From positions 1 to 64,000 of the forward strand of contig NZ_JANLCK010000012.1 in assembly GCF_024979315.1 (NCBI RefSeq): a stretch of DNA of 64,000 bases, read 5' to 3'. Under the pieces are notes generated by a model, which was not told the origin of the DNA, made no database searches, and saw only the letters and a list, made by a program, of their open reading frames with translations. Of this stretch, positions 44,264-53,744 are shown in pieces. The DNA comes from Herbiconiux oxytropis (GTDB lineage Bacteria; Actinomycetota; Actinomycetes; Actinomycetales; Microbacteriaceae). Numbering within the stretch: position 1 is the first letter of the stretch; every line of letters begins with the position of its first letter. The position numbers and the translations under genes were made by a program.

Positions 44264-44796
44264 CGCACAACGGGGTGGGTGCTGCACCCGAGTCGGCGAG
44301 CGGTGCGCCAGCCTCGCCCCGCGACGCGCGGGTCATCGTGGCGTCGAACCGCGCCGCGGCGGGGGTGTACTCCGACACGACGGGTCCGGTCATCGTGGCC
44401 TGGTTCGAGGCGCGGGGGTGGGCTGCCGAGGTCGAGGTGGTCCCGGATGGCGAGCCGGTGGGCGCCGCGCTCCGGGCGGCCGTCGCGTCGGGCACCGCCG
44501 CGATCGTGACGACGGGTGGCACGGGCGCCTCCCCCACCGATCGCACGCCCGAACAGACGCGGGAGGTGCTCGACTTCGAGCTGCCGGGGGTGGCGGAGGA
44601 GATCCGCCGCGTGGGGCGCGAGCACACTCCGCTCGCGGTGCTCTCGCGCGGGCTCGCGGGGGTGGCAGGCAGGAGTCTCGTGGTGAATCTGCCGGGATCG
44701 ACCGGTGGCGTGAAGGACGGGCTCGGCGTGCTCGACGGGCTGCTCGAGCATCTCGTGGATCAGATCGGCGGAGGTGACCATGTCCGGGTCGGCTGA
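44260..44796 (+). CDS. MoaB/MogA-type molybdopterin adenylyltransferase
   Basis: A 178-residue protein of the molybdenum-cofactor-binding fold: VIVASNRAAAGVYSDTTGPVIV, TTGGTGASPTDRTPEQTRE and a C-terminal VVNLPGSTGGVKDGLGVLDG. It should adenylate molybdopterin before MoeA acts. The GTG overlaps the moaC stop by four bases (GTGA). Distinguishing MoaB from MogA requires a phylogeny; the SPTDRTPE motif fits the MogA/MoaB family in general. Confidence 0.9.
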   Translation: MTHNGVGAAPESASGAPASPRDARVIVASNRAAAGVYSDTTGPVIVAWFEARGWAAEVEVVPDGEPVGAALRAAVASGTAAIVTTGGTGASPTDRTPEQTREVLDFELPGVAEEIRRVGREHTPLAVLSRGLAGVAGRSLVVNLPGSTGGVKDGLGVLDGLLEHLVDQIGGGDHVRVG

Positions 44797-45232
44797 GAGC
44801 GGAGCGGTCGACGCGGTGCGCTTCGCGACCGTGAGCGCCGAGCCGATCGCCGTGGAGCAGTGCATCGACGCCGTCTCGCGCGACCACGCGGGCGCTGTGG
44901 TGAGCTTCGCCGGTGTCGTGCGCGACCACGACGAGGGGAAGGGCGTGACGGCGCTGTCGTACACGGGGCATCCGTCGGCGCAGGACGCGATCGAGGAGGC
45001 GGCGCGGCAGATCGCGGCGGCGCATCCGGAGACCGTGGTGGCGGTCGCGCATCGGGTGGGCGACCTCGTGGTGGGCGACATCGCTCTCGCCTGCGCGGTG
45101 TCGAGCGCGCATCGGCAGGAGGCCTTCGCGGCGTGTTCCGAGCTGGTCGACCTGGTGAAGCAGACGGTGCCGATCTGGAAGGAGCAGCTGTTCGACGACG
45201 GCAGCTCGGAGTGGGTCGCCGCGCTCGGCTGA
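44780..45232 (+). CDS. moaE: molybdopterin synthase catalytic subunit
   Basis: A 150-residue protein of the MoaE family: GAVVSFAGVVRDHDEGKGVTALSYTGHPSA, VAVAHRVGDLVVGDIALACAVSS, and HRQEAFAACSELVDLVKQTVPIWK with the conserved lysine. GGAGGTGACC lies just before the ATG. It overlaps the MogA-type gene by 17 bases. It transfers the MoaD thiocarboxylate sulfur to cPMP and closes the Moco operon. Confidence 0.95.
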   Translation: MSGSAESGAVDAVRFATVSAEPIAVEQCIDAVSRDHAGAVVSFAGVVRDHDEGKGVTALSYTGHPSAQDAIEEAARQIAAAHPETVVAVAHRVGDLVVGDIALACAVSSAHRQEAFAACSELVDLVKQTVPIWKEQLFDDGSSEWVAALG

Positions 45233-45353
45233 GGTCCTCTCCTGCACAACCCGACGCCCACGGCTTCCTACCCCCAAAACGGGTCGACGTTACATCGCAG
45301 ACACATTGCTGAGGTCTACTGATACTGCAACTCGACCTCGAACGGAGATCGTC

Positions 45354-46184
45354 GTGGATCTGAACACCATCACCGCCATCCATCCGGCGCGGCACCGCGA
45401 CGACCTGGCCGCTCTCGGCGCGGCCACGGCACCGCTCGCCGGCGGCTCGTGGCTCTTCTCGGAGCCGCAGAACCACCTCACCTCCCTGGTCGACCTCATG
45501 GCCTTCCGGTGGCCCTCGCTCACGGTGCTCGACGCCGACGCCGAGGTGCCCGCCGACGCCGGTGCCCTCGAGGTAGCGTCGACGTGCACGCTGGCCGAGC
45601 TCGCGGCGATGCCGGATGAGCACGGCTGGCCCGCGCATCCGCTGTTCCGTCAGTGCTGCACGGCGCTGCTCGGCTCGTTCAAGGTGTGGAACGTGGCCAC
45701 GGTGGGCGGCAACATCTGCGCCGCGCTGCCTGCCGGGCCCATGACCTCGCTCTTCTCGGGGCTCGACGCCGAGGCCCTCATCTGGCGGGCCGACGGCAGC
45801 GACGAGCGCACGCCGGTGGCGCAGTTCGTCACAGGCGACGGAGCGACCGTGCTTCGCGAGGGCGACGTGCTGCGGTCGCTGATCGTGCCGCGGACGTCTC
45901 TCGAGGCGCAGACGGCGTATCGCAAGATCGCCCTGTCGCCGCTCGGTCGCTCGGGAGCGGTGATCATCGGTCGGCTCGATCGCGACGGATCGTTCACGCT
46001 CACCGTCTCGGGGGCCACGCTGCACCCCGAGCAGCTCCGCTACGACTCGGTGCCGAGCGCGGAGGTGCTGACGCACGACGTCGAGGCGATCGAGACGTGG
46101 TTCACCGATCCGCACGGGGCCGCCGACTGGCGCCGCGCCGTGTCGGCGCTGCTCGCGGTCGAGATCCTGGAGGAGCTCCGATGA
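45354..46184 (+). CDS. xanthine-dehydrogenase-type FAD-binding subunit
   Basis: A 276-residue FAD-binding domain of the CO/xanthine dehydrogenase family. FAD contact segments are [12 protein letters not shown] near residue 30 and [20 protein letters not shown] near residues 108-127. I start at the GTG at 45354, eight bases after GGAG; the frame is open to 45306. It passes electrons from the FeS clusters to its acceptor. Its stop overlaps the start of the fused FeS-Moco gene by four bases (ATGA), so the enzyme is assembled from these two polypeptides. Confidence 0.9.
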   Translation: MDLNTITAIHPARHRDDLAALGAATAPLAGGSWLFSEPQNHLTSLVDLMAFRWPSLTVLDADAEVPADAGALEVASTCTLAELAAMPDEHGWPAHPLFRQCCTALLGSFKVWNVATVGGNICAALPAGPMTSLFSGLDAEALIWRADGSDERTPVAQFVTGDGATVLREGDVLRSLIVPRTSLEAQTAYRKIALSPLGRSGAVIIGRLDRDGSFTLTVSGATLHPEQLRYDSVPSAEVLTHDVEAIETWFTDPHGAADWRRAVSALLAVEILEELR

Positions 46185-49015
46185 GGTTCATCATGAACGG
46201 CGAGCAGCTCGAGGCCGAGCCCGCTCCCGGCCAGTGCCTGCGCACCTTCATCCGCGACCAGGGCAACTTCGAGGTCAAGAAGGGCTGTGATGCGGGCGAC
46301 TGCGGGGCGTGCTCCGTGATCGTCGACGGGATGGCGGTGCACTCGTGCGTGTTCCCTGCGTACCGGGCGGAGGATGCGGTGGTCACGACGGTCGCGGGGC
46401 TCGGCGAGCCGGGCGACCTCAGCGCGGTGCAGTCGAGCTTCGTGGAGAACGCCGGGTTCCAGTGCGGGTTCTGCACGGCCGGCATGGTGGTGACGGCGTC
46501 GACGCTGAAGCCCGAGCAGCTCGACGACCTGCCGCGGCTCATGAAGGGCAACCTGTGCCGGTGCACGGGGTACCGGGCCATCGAGACGTCGATCCGGCAG
46601 GGGGTCTGCGCCTCGGCGGGTGGGGGCGGATGCGCGAATGTGTGCGGGTCGGCGCCTCATGGGGCGGCGAAGGCGGGAGTCATCGAGCCCGTGGCATCCG
46701 CGCAGCATGCCGCGACGGCAGAGGCGGTGGAGCCCCTGGAGGCGCCCGCCAGCGTCGCGGCCCCCAAGTCGGTGGGCCGGTCGGTCGGTGCGCCGGCCGG
46801 CCCGAGGATCGTGAGCGGGCGCGAGCCCTACACGCTCGACGTCGCCGTGCCGGGAGTCACGCACCTCAAGCTCCTGCAGAGCCCGCACGCGCACGCGCGG
46901 ATCGTCGCGATGCGCACCGAAGCCGCCGAGGCACTCCCCGGAGTGCACGCCGTGCTGACCGCCGCCGACTCCCCCGAGCGCCTCTACTCGACGGCGCGGC
47001 ACCAGTTCCGCACCGACGATCCCGACGACACGCGGCTGTTCGACACCGTCGTGCGGTTCCGCGGCCAGCGCATCGCCGCCGTCGTGGCCGACTCGATCGC
47101 GATCGCCGAGGCCGCCTGCCGTCTCATCGAGGTCGACTACGAGCTCCTTCCCGCGGTCTTCGACCCCGAGGAGGCCCGCTCCGCGGGGGCGCCCCTCCTG
47201 CACGGCGACAAGTCGACCGCCGAGTCGCGCATCGCCGAGCCCGAGCGCAACGTCGTCGCCTCGGTGCACTCCGAGATCGGCTCCGTCGCCGAGGGCTTCG
47301 CCGCCGCCGACGCCACAGTCAGGGGCACTTACCAGACGCATCGCGTGTCGCACGCCTCGCTCGAGACGCACGGCTCGGTGGGCTGGCTCGACGAGGCGGG
47401 CCGCCTCGTCATCCGCACGAGCTCGCAGGTGCCCTTCCTCGTGCGCGACGAGATCGCCCACGTCTTCGATCTCGATCCGGCCGCGGTGCGCGTGTTCACG
47501 GCACGTGTGGGCGGAGGCTTCGGGGGCAAGCAGGAGATCCTCACCGAGGACCTCGTGGCCCTCGCGGTGCTCACCACCGGGCGGCCGGTGCAGTTCGAGT
47601 TCACCCGGGTCGACCAGTTCACGCTCGCTCCGTGCCGCCACCCCATGCGCGTCTCCGTGGCCGTCGCGGCGACGAGCGACGGCCGGCTCACGGCCCTCGC
47701 GGTCGACGTGCTGAGCGACACCGGGGCCTACGGCAACCACGGCCCCGGAGTCATGTTCCACAGCGTGGGCGAGACCGTGAGCCTCTACAACGCGCCGAAC
47801 AAGAAGATCGACGCGGAGGTCGTCTACACGAACAACATCCCCTCCGGCGCCTTCCGGGGCTATGGCCTCGGGCAGGTCGTGTTCGGCATCGAGCAGGCGC
47901 TCGACGAGCTGGCGCGCGAGCTCGGCATCGATCCGTTCGAGTTCCGTCGCATCAACACCGTGAAGCCGGGAGACCCGCTGGTGGCCGCTCACGTGGAGGG
48001 CGACGACCTCGTGTTCGGAAGCTACGGACTCGACCAGTGCCTCGACCTCACCGAACAGGCGCTCCAGCGCGGCAACGGCGTCGCGGCACCGGTGGGCCCG
48101 GAGTGGACAGTCGGCACGGGGATGGCATCGACCATGATCGCCACGATGCCTCCGCGCGGCCACTTCTCCGAGGTGAGCATCACGCTCGAGGCCGACGGCG
48201 GTTACCTGGCCGGGGTCGGCACCTCGGAGTTCGGCAACGGCACCACGACCGTGCACACCCAGATCGCGTCGAGCGTGCTGGGCACGACTCCGGATCGCAT
48301 CCGCATCCGGCAGTCGGACACGGATGCAGCGGTGTTCGACACGGGCGCGTTCGGATCGGCGGGCACCGTCGTGGCGGGCAAGGCGCTGCACGCGGCAGCC
48401 GAGGCGCTGAAGGGCACGATCCTCCGCACGGCCTCCGAGCTCGCCGGCGAGTGGAGCCAGGGGCACCTCGAGGCCGACGGTGTGCGGATCGGCGACACGC
48501 TCGTGCCGCTCGCCGACATCGCGGCAGCCGCCGGAGGTTCGATCACGGAGTCGGGCAGTGAAGACGGGTCGAAGCGGTCGCTGGCTTTCAACGTGCACGG
48601 CTTCCGCGTGGGGGTGAATCGGGCGACCGGTGAGGTGCGCATCCTGCAGTCGGTGCATGCCGCTGATGCGGGCTTCGTCCTCAACCCGGAGCAGCTCCGC
48701 GGCCAGGTGGAGGGTGGGGTGGCGCAGGCCATCGGATCGGCGCTGTACGAGGAGATGCTGCTCGATGAGGGCCTCGTGAAGACGCAGGTCTTCCGCAGCT
48801 ACCACGTGCCGCAGATGGTCGACGTGCCCGAGACGGAGGTGCTGTTCGCAGAGACAGACGACACGGTGGGGCCGTACGGGGCCAAGTCGATGAGCGAGGC
48901 CCCCTACAACCCGGTGGCCGCGGCCCTGGCCAACGCCGTGCGCGACGCCACCGGAGTGCGCCCGCACGAGCTCCCCATCTCCCGTGACCGCGTGTGGAGG
49001 ATGCTCCGCGCCTGA
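46181..49015 (+). CDS. xanthine-dehydrogenase-type fusion: [2Fe-2S] subunit plus molybdenum-cofactor subunit
   Basis: A 944-residue fusion of the small and large subunits. Residues 1-150 carry a plant-type [2Fe-2S] site (C36, C41, C44, C56 in [13 protein letters not shown]) and a second one (C95, C98, C126, C128 in [10 protein letters not shown] and LCRCTGY). An Ala-rich linker (about 150-205) leads to the Moco domain with [33 protein letters not shown] and [20 protein letters not shown]. It probably hydroxylates a purine or other N-heterocycle. The adjacent Moco-synthesis operon, the XdhC gene and purine-type deaminases support a purine or oxidised-purine role; the exact substrate is not fixed by sequence. 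Confidence 0.9.
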   Translation: MRFIMNGEQLEAEPAPGQCLRTFIRDQGNFEVKKGCDAGDCGACSVIVDGMAVHSCVFPAYRAEDAVVTTVAGLGEPGDLSAVQSSFVENAGFQCGFCTAGMVVTASTLKPEQLDDLPRLMKGNLCRCTGYRAIETSIRQGVCASAGGGGCANVCGSAPHGAAKAGVIEPVASAQHAATAEAVEPLEAPASVAAPKSVGRSVGAPAGPRIVSGREPYTLDVAVPGVTHLKLLQSPHAHARIVAMRTEAAEALPGVHAVLTAADSPERLYSTARHQFRTDDPDDTRLFDTVVRFRGQRIAAVVADSIAIAEAACRLIEVDYELLPAVFDPEEARSAGAPLLHGDKSTAESRIAEPERNVVASVHSEIGSVAEGFAAADATVRGTYQTHRVSHASLETHGSVGWLDEAGRLVIRTSSQVPFLVRDEIAHVFDLDPAAVRVFTARVGGGFGGKQEILTEDLVALAVLTTGRPVQFEFTRVDQFTLAPCRHPMRVSVAVAATSDGRLTALAVDVLSDTGAYGNHGPGVMFHSVGETVSLYNAPNKKIDAEVVYTNNIPSGAFRGYGLGQVVFGIEQALDELARELGIDPFEFRRINTVKPGDPLVAAHVEGDDLVFGSYGLDQCLDLTEQALQRGNGVAAPVGPEWTVGTGMASTMIATMPPRGHFSEVSITLEADGGYLAGVGTSEFGNGTTTVHTQIASSVLGTTPDRIRIRQSDTDAAVFDTGAFGSAGTVVAGKALHAAAEALKGTILRTASELAGEWSQGHLEADGVRIGDTLVPLADIAAAAGGSITESGSEDGSKRSLAFNVHGFRVGVNRATGEVRILQSVHAADAGFVLNPEQLRGQVEGGVAQAIGSALYEEMLLDEGLVKTQVFRSYHVPQMVDVPETEVLFAETDDTVGPYGAKSMSEAPYNPVAAALANAVRDATGVRPHELPISRDRVWRMLRA

Positions 49016-49094
49016 GCGCACCGCCGCCGCCTGCTGCTCCGGCACCCGCGCGACGCCGGTGCAGCGGGACGGACTCGTCGTGCCGCCCTGGGTC

Positions 49095-50171
49095 TCAGCG
49101 CCACGGGCGGAGGGGGCGGAGGTCGGTGCGGGCGGCCGCGGCCACGGTGGAGGCGACGAGGTCGAGGGTGGCGGTGCGGAGCTGCCACTGCTGCCAGTAG
49201 AGCGGCACGTCGAGGTGGGCGCCAGGGTCGAGCTGCACGAGGTCGAGGCCCGCGCTCTGAGCCTCCGGCACCATGCCCCAGCCGTAGCCCGCCGCCACCG
49301 CCCGCACGAAGTCGGCAGACGCCGGCACGAAGTGACGCGGCGGCTCCGCTCGGGGCTTGCCATCGCGCCCCACGCCGGCCGCGGGTGGCGCGGTCGGCGA
49401 CTCATCCCCCTGGGGCTCGCCTGCTCGCGCCGAGCCCAGCTCAGGTCGCGGCACCGACGGCTCGTCCGCCCCCGGCACCTCAGCCCGCGGGTCGGCGGCG
49501 CGGCGGAGCAGGTAGTCGTGCTGGAGTTCGTCGCGGTGGTCGAACACCACCACCGGCGCCGACCTCAGCGACTCCAGCGACGCCCGGCGCGCACCCCGTT
49601 CGAGCTCCGGGAACCACCGCTGCACGAACCCCCGGGACGCCACCGGCGCGTACCGCATCACGCCGAGACCCATCGACGTGCAGCCCTGCACCGGTTCCGC
49701 CACCGCCGAGACCGCCGCCATGACGGTGCCGTCGCGGAGCAGAGCCGTGGTGTGGCTCTCGTCCTCCCGGTGGAAATCGAAGTCCATCGACCCCGCCAGT
49801 TCGGCGAGCGCCGGCAGCAACCAGGTCGCGAGCGAATCGGCGTTCACCGCGAGCGGCACCCGGATGCGCGGAGCCGGGGCCGGCACCGCCAGGTCACCAG
49901 CCTCCCCGCCGGCCTCCCCACCCAGTTCCCGGGCCACATCGTCGGTCAGCACCGAGAGCTGACGCGCCAACCTCAGCAGCACCCGACCGGAATCGGTGGC
50001 GGCAGTCGGCTTCGAGCGCGTCAGCAGCACGCGCCCGACCGAGTTCTCGAGAGCCCGGATGCGCTGACTCACCGCTGACGGCGTGATGCGCAGCCGGCGG
50101 GCCGCGGCCTCGAACGTTCCCTCGCTCACGGCGGCATCGAGGGCGGCGAGCTGGGAGGGGTCGAGTTGCAT
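49095..50171 (-). CDS. lysG: LysR-family regulator of the ArgP/LysG type
   Basis: A 358-residue LysR regulator with the helix-turn-helix QLAALDAAVSEGTFEAAARRLRITPSAVSQR. The ligand-binding domain follows. It has the ArgP/LysG-type pairing with a divergent LysE exporter gene, so it should activate amino-acid export in response to lysine or arginine. It carries an unusual spacer of about 50 residues (around 225-275: ADPRAEVPGADEPSVPRPEL and following), rich in Pro, Ala and Glu, inside the effector domain. A dyad just upstream of the ATG fits a LysG box. Confidence 0.88.
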   Translation of the reverse strand: MQLDPSQLAALDAAVSEGTFEAAARRLRITPSAVSQRIRALENSVGRVLLTRSKPTAATDSGRVLLRLARQLSVLTDDVARELGGEAGGEAGDLAVPAPAPRIRVPLAVNADSLATWLLPALAELAGSMDFDFHREDESHTTALLRDGTVMAAVSAVAEPVQGCTSMGLGVMRYAPVASRGFVQRWFPELERGARRASLESLRSAPVVVFDHRDELQHDYLLRRAADPRAEVPGADEPSVPRPELGSARAGEPQGDESPTAPPAAGVGRDGKPRAEPPRHFVPASADFVRAVAAGYGWGMVPEAQSAGLDLVQLDPGAHLDVPLYWQQWQLRTATLDLVASTVAAAARTDLRPLRPWR

Positions 50172-50179
50172 GAAGCAAC

Positions 50180-50205
50180 GCTAATGCATCCGTAGAAACA
50201 TTAGC
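50180..50205. promoter_or_regulatory. candidate LysG operator between lysG and lysE
   Basis: GCTAATG and CATTAGC form a perfect 7-bp dyad separated by 12 bases, nine bases from the lysG ATG and 35 bases before the lysE start. LysR regulators typically bind a T-N11-A-like dyad at this position between divergent genes. Confidence 0.6.
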
Positions 50206-50240
50206 TGGACTGCGGGCGCGCGGATGCCTAGCGTCGAAGG

Positions 50241-51020
50241 GTGCTCGCATCCCTCGCCCCGCTCGATCCGCTCGCCGCTCTCGCCGGTCTCGGCTTCGGG
50301 CTCTCGCTCATCGTCGCCATCGGCGCCCAGAACGCCTTCGTGCTGCGGCAGGGACTGCTCCGCCGTCACGTGCTGGCCGTCGTCGCCGTCTGCGCGATCT
50401 CGGACGTCGTGCTGATCGGCCTCGGCGTGAGCGGCATCGGCGTGCTCGTGGAGCGCCTGCCGGCCCTGCTCGTCGCCGCTCGCATCGGCGGAGCCGTCTT
50501 CCTCGTCGTCTACGGCCTCCTCGCCGCCCGCCGCGCCCTCCGCCCGGGCGCCGCCCTCACGCCCGACCTCGCCGCCCCCGAGGTGGGCGAGGGCCGCCGC
50601 GATGGGGGGATAGTCGGCGACGGCATCGCGCCCGGCGAAGCCGTCGGAACCGACCACACCGCGACCGGAAGCGCATCCACCACCACGAGCACCGCCCCTG
50701 CCACCCGCCGCCGCACCTCCCGGGCCACCGGCGGCCTCCTCGCCGCGATTCTCACGGCCCTCGCCCTCACCTGGCTCAACCCGCACGTGTACCTCGACAC
50801 CGTCGTGCTCCTCGGCTCGATCGCCAGCACGCACGGCGACTCCCGCTGGATCTTCGGCGCCGGAGCCGCCCTCGGCAGCATCATCTGGTTCACCGCCCTC
50901 GGCTACGGCGCACGCCTCCTCCGCCCGGTCTTCGCGAAGCCCGTCGCCTGGCGCGTGCTCGACGGCATCATCGCCGTCATGATGATCGCCATCGCGGCCT
51001 CGCTCCTGCTCGGCCTCTGA
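50241..51020 (+). CDS. lysE: LysE/ArgO-family amino-acid exporter
   Basis: A 259-residue membrane protein with the LysE opening ALAGLGFGLSLIVAIGAQNAFVLRQGLLRRH and the later LTALALTWLNPHVYLDTVVLLG. About five to six helices are visible. The cytoplasmic loop between helix 3 and helix 4 (about residues 95-160) is a 60-residue Gly/Thr/Ser/Asp-rich stretch, longer than usual. It exports lysine or arginine and is paired with the divergent lysG. Start is the GTG at 50241. Confidence 0.9.
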   Translation: MLASLAPLDPLAALAGLGFGLSLIVAIGAQNAFVLRQGLLRRHVLAVVAVCAISDVVLIGLGVSGIGVLVERLPALLVAARIGGAVFLVVYGLLAARRALRPGAALTPDLAAPEVGEGRRDGGIVGDGIAPGEAVGTDHTATGSASTTTSTAPATRRRTSRATGGLLAAILTALALTWLNPHVYLDTVVLLGSIASTHGDSRWIFGAGAALGSIIWFTALGYGARLLRPVFAKPVAWRVLDGIIAVMMIAIAASLLLGL

Positions 51021-51030
51021 GCCGCACCCC

Positions 51031-52407
51031 CTACCGCCCCCGCAACTCCTCCACGGCCCGCACGACCCCCCGCGCCACCGCCTGTCCGTCCACGTGCACG
51101 AGCTCTCCGTCCCGCACCACGGCCGATCCGCCCACGAGGAGCAGCGCCAAGGGCGGCGGCGCCCCGAGCGTGAGTGCCGCCACCGGGTCCGCGATCCCCG
51201 CGTGCTCGACCCCGTCGATCCGCCACAGCGCCAGGTCGCCCAGTTTGCCCACCTCGATCGACCCGAGCTCCGCCGACCGCCCGAGCACGCGCGCCCCGCC
51301 CATCGTCGCCACCCGCAGCGCCTCCCGTCCGCTCAGCGCCCCAGCGCCTCCCCGCAGCCGCCCGGCGAGCACCGCCATCCGGATCTCGGAGTCCAGCCGG
51401 CCCGACTCGTTCGACGCCGATCCGTCGACCCCGAGCCCCACCGGAACCCCCGCCGCGAGCAGCTGCGGCACCGGGGCGATGCCCGCCGCCAGCCGCGCGT
51501 TCGACGACGGGCAGTGCGCCACCCCCGTGCCCGTCGCCGCGAAACGCCCGATCGCATCGTCGTCGAGGTGCACGCAGTGTGCCATCCAGACGTCGTCGCC
51601 GAGCCACCCCAGGTCGTCGAGGTACTGCGTGGGGGTGCGGCCGAAGCGCTCGAGGCAGAACGCGTCCTCCTCCACCGTCTCGGAGCCGTGCGTGTGCAGC
51701 CGCACAGCCCCCGGCAGCGAGCGGGCGAGCACAGCGGATTCGCGCAGCAGATCGGCCGTCACCGAGAACGGCGAGCACGGCGCGAGGGCGATCTTCACGA
51801 ACGCCTCACGCGAGGGGTCGTGGAAGCGCGCGACCGCCTCCGCACTCGCCTCGAGCGCTGCGGCGGTGGTCTCCACGGCGAAGTCCGGCGGCAGCCCGCC
51901 CTGCGAGCGCCCGAGGTCCATCGATCCGCGCGTCGCATGCAGCCGCACCCCGACAGCACCGGCCGCCTCCACGATCGAGCCGAGGATGTCACCGCCCCCG
52001 CGCGGGAACACGTAGTGGTGGTCGCCCATCGTCGTGCAGCCCGAGAGCGCACCCACCGCGAGCCCGCCGAGCGCGCCCGGACCGACGGTGTCGGCGGTGA
52101 TCCGCGACCACGTCGGGTACAGCGCGGTCAGCCAGTCGAACAGGATCGCATCCTGGGCGATCCCCCTGGTCAGCCACTGGTAGAGGTGGTGGTGGGTGTT
52201 GATGAGGCCGGGCGTGAGCAGGTGACCGGTGCCGTCGATCCTGGTCACGGATGCGCCACCGCCGAGCTGCTCGTCCGGCACGGCTCCCGAGCCCACCGCC
52301 ACGATCTCGGCCCCTTCGAGCACCACGTAGCCGGACTCGTGCTCCGTCCCGACGGCATCCACCGTGACGACGTACGCGTTCTCGATGACGACACGCGCGG
52401 CACTCAC
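51031..52407 (-). CDS. amidohydrolase of the 8-oxoguanine-deaminase type
   Basis: A 458-residue metal-dependent deaminase: LLTPGLINTHHHLYQWLTRG with the HxH metal site, LHTHGSETVEE, MAHCVHLDDD and the catalytic GLGVDGSASNESG aspartate. All ligands are present. The N-terminal part resembles 8-oxoguanine deaminase and related N-heterocycle deaminases more closely than guanine deaminase. It overlaps the XdhC gene's stop by four bases (GTGA), so it is expressed with it. It would convert 8-oxoguanine to urate or a comparable step that feeds or follows the xanthine-dehydrogenase-type enzyme. The same frame extends upstream, but XdhC occupies that region. Confidence 0.85.
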   Translation of the reverse strand: MSAARVVIENAYVVTVDAVGTEHESGYVVLEGAEIVAVGSGAVPDEQLGGGASVTRIDGTGHLLTPGLINTHHHLYQWLTRGIAQDAILFDWLTALYPTWSRITADTVGPGALGGLAVGALSGCTTMGDHHYVFPRGGGDILGSIVEAAGAVGVRLHATRGSMDLGRSQGGLPPDFAVETTAAALEASAEAVARFHDPSREAFVKIALAPCSPFSVTADLLRESAVLARSLPGAVRLHTHGSETVEEDAFCLERFGRTPTQYLDDLGWLGDDVWMAHCVHLDDDAIGRFAATGTGVAHCPSSNARLAAGIAPVPQLLAAGVPVGLGVDGSASNESGRLDSEIRMAVLAGRLRGGAGALSGREALRVATMGGARVLGRSAELGSIEVGKLGDLALWRIDGVEHAGIADPVAALTLGAPPPLALLLVGGSAVVRDGELVHVDGQAVARGVVRAVEELRGR

Positions 52408-53609
52408 GGCGCCTCCCCCACGACAGGCGCTCGATCCACGACACGGTCGACCGGCACAGCGTCGACCCGGTGAATGGGCCCGGATGCGACGCGGAGCGAC
52501 GCGCCCGACGCACCGTTCCGTGCGGCGATCACCTCGGCCAGGATCGACACGGCGGTCTCCTCGGGCGTCGATCCGCCGAGGTCGAGCCCGATCGGCGAGT
52601 GCAGCGACGCGAGCGCCTCGTCGTCGAGACCGCGCGAACGCAGCGCCGCGACGCGACGGTCGTGCGTGACGCGCGAACCCATCGCCCCCACGTACGCCAC
52701 GGGCAGCGCGAGCGCCGCCTCGATCAGCGGCACGTCGAACTTGTCGTCGTGGGTGAGGATGCAGACGACCGTGCGCTCGTCGACCTCCGTCTCGGCGAGG
52801 TAGTCGGTGGGCCAGCGGTTGACGACCTCGGCGTGCGGGAAGCGGTCGGCGGTGGCGAACACCGGACGCGCGTCGCACACGGTCACCCGGTAGCCGAGCA
52901 GCGCCGCGGCATTCGACAGCGCCACCGAGAAGTCGACCGCGCCGAACACGATCATCCGCGGCGGCGCGGCGGCCACCACGAGCACCGCCTCGACCACGAC
53001 CCCGTCGCACTCGATCTCCCGCCGCTCGGTGCGCCCGCGATGCAGCGCACCGAGCAGCGCCGCCTGCAGCGCCGCCGGCACCGCAGGCACGAGCACAGCC
53101 GGTCCGAGCGCACCGGCATCGCCCTCCCACGTGTCGTGTGCGACCATCAGCCGAAGTCCGTCCGCCGGCCGCCGACCCTGCTCGTCCACATCCTCGGATG
53201 CCTGTGGCAGCACGAGAGCGACACCCGCGGCCCGACCCTCCCGCGCCAGCGCCAGCTCGCCGAGCAGCGCCGTCGAGGCCTCGTTGCGCATGCCGGCAGG
53301 CGCGAGTTCGTGCACCGCGACGGTGATCCGGCCGCCGCACGACAGCCCCACGGCGAACGCGTCGGCGTCGCTGAAGCCGAACGCGCAGATCTCCGCTTCG
53401 CCCGTGTCGAGCACACGGCCGCACGCCTCGTAGACAGCGCCCTCGACGCAACCGCCCGAGATGCTGCCGATCACGCGACCGGCGTCGTCGACGGCCATCG
53501 AGGTTCCGAGTGCCCGCGGCGCACTGCCGTCGACGGCCACGACGGTGGCCACGGCGAGCCTCCGCCCGGTGGCGAGCGACTCGAGGAGTGCTGCGGCGAG
53601 TTCGAGCAT
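52404..53609 (-). CDS. xdhC: XdhC/CoxI family Moco-enzyme maturation factor
   Basis: A 401-residue protein with the XdhC N-terminal domain (VVAVDGSAPRALGTSMAV, SGGCVEGAVYEACGRVL, GLSCGGRI) and a C-terminal Rossmann domain with ILTHDDKFDVPLIEAAL, YVGAMGSRVTHDRR and LDLGGSTPEETAVSILAEVIA. XdhC proteins bind Moco and help insert and sulfurate it in xanthine dehydrogenase. It fits the neighbouring fused FeS-Moco enzyme. It is co-translated with the downstream deaminase. Confidence 0.92.
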   Translation of the reverse strand: MLELAAALLESLATGRRLAVATVVAVDGSAPRALGTSMAVDDAGRVIGSISGGCVEGAVYEACGRVLDTGEAEICAFGFSDADAFAVGLSCGGRITVAVHELAPAGMRNEASTALLGELALAREGRAAGVALVLPQASEDVDEQGRRPADGLRLMVAHDTWEGDAGALGPAVLVPAVPAALQAALLGALHRGRTERREIECDGVVVEAVLVVAAAPPRMIVFGAVDFSVALSNAAALLGYRVTVCDARPVFATADRFPHAEVVNRWPTDYLAETEVDERTVVCILTHDDKFDVPLIEAALALPVAYVGAMGSRVTHDRRVAALRSRGLDDEALASLHSPIGLDLGGSTPEETAVSILAEVIAARNGASGASLRVASGPIHRVDAVPVDRVVDRAPVVGEAP

Positions 53610-53744
53610 GGAGCCCCCTCCGGTTGACTGCGAGTGCGTGTGCGTGCGGCGTGTATGCGACGAGCTGGGGGCGAGTGCCCACGACGACCCGCCCGCACCC
53701 GCCTACGACACGAGCCTGACACATCCGCGTGTTAGAAATCTCGC

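Noticed and set aside
51031-53724. One 897-residue fusion of XdhC and deaminase
   Set aside because: XdhC is read in a different frame with a complete set of motifs and its stop overlaps the deaminase GTG (GTGA). The apparent fusion frame is just the deaminase frame running open through the XdhC gene.
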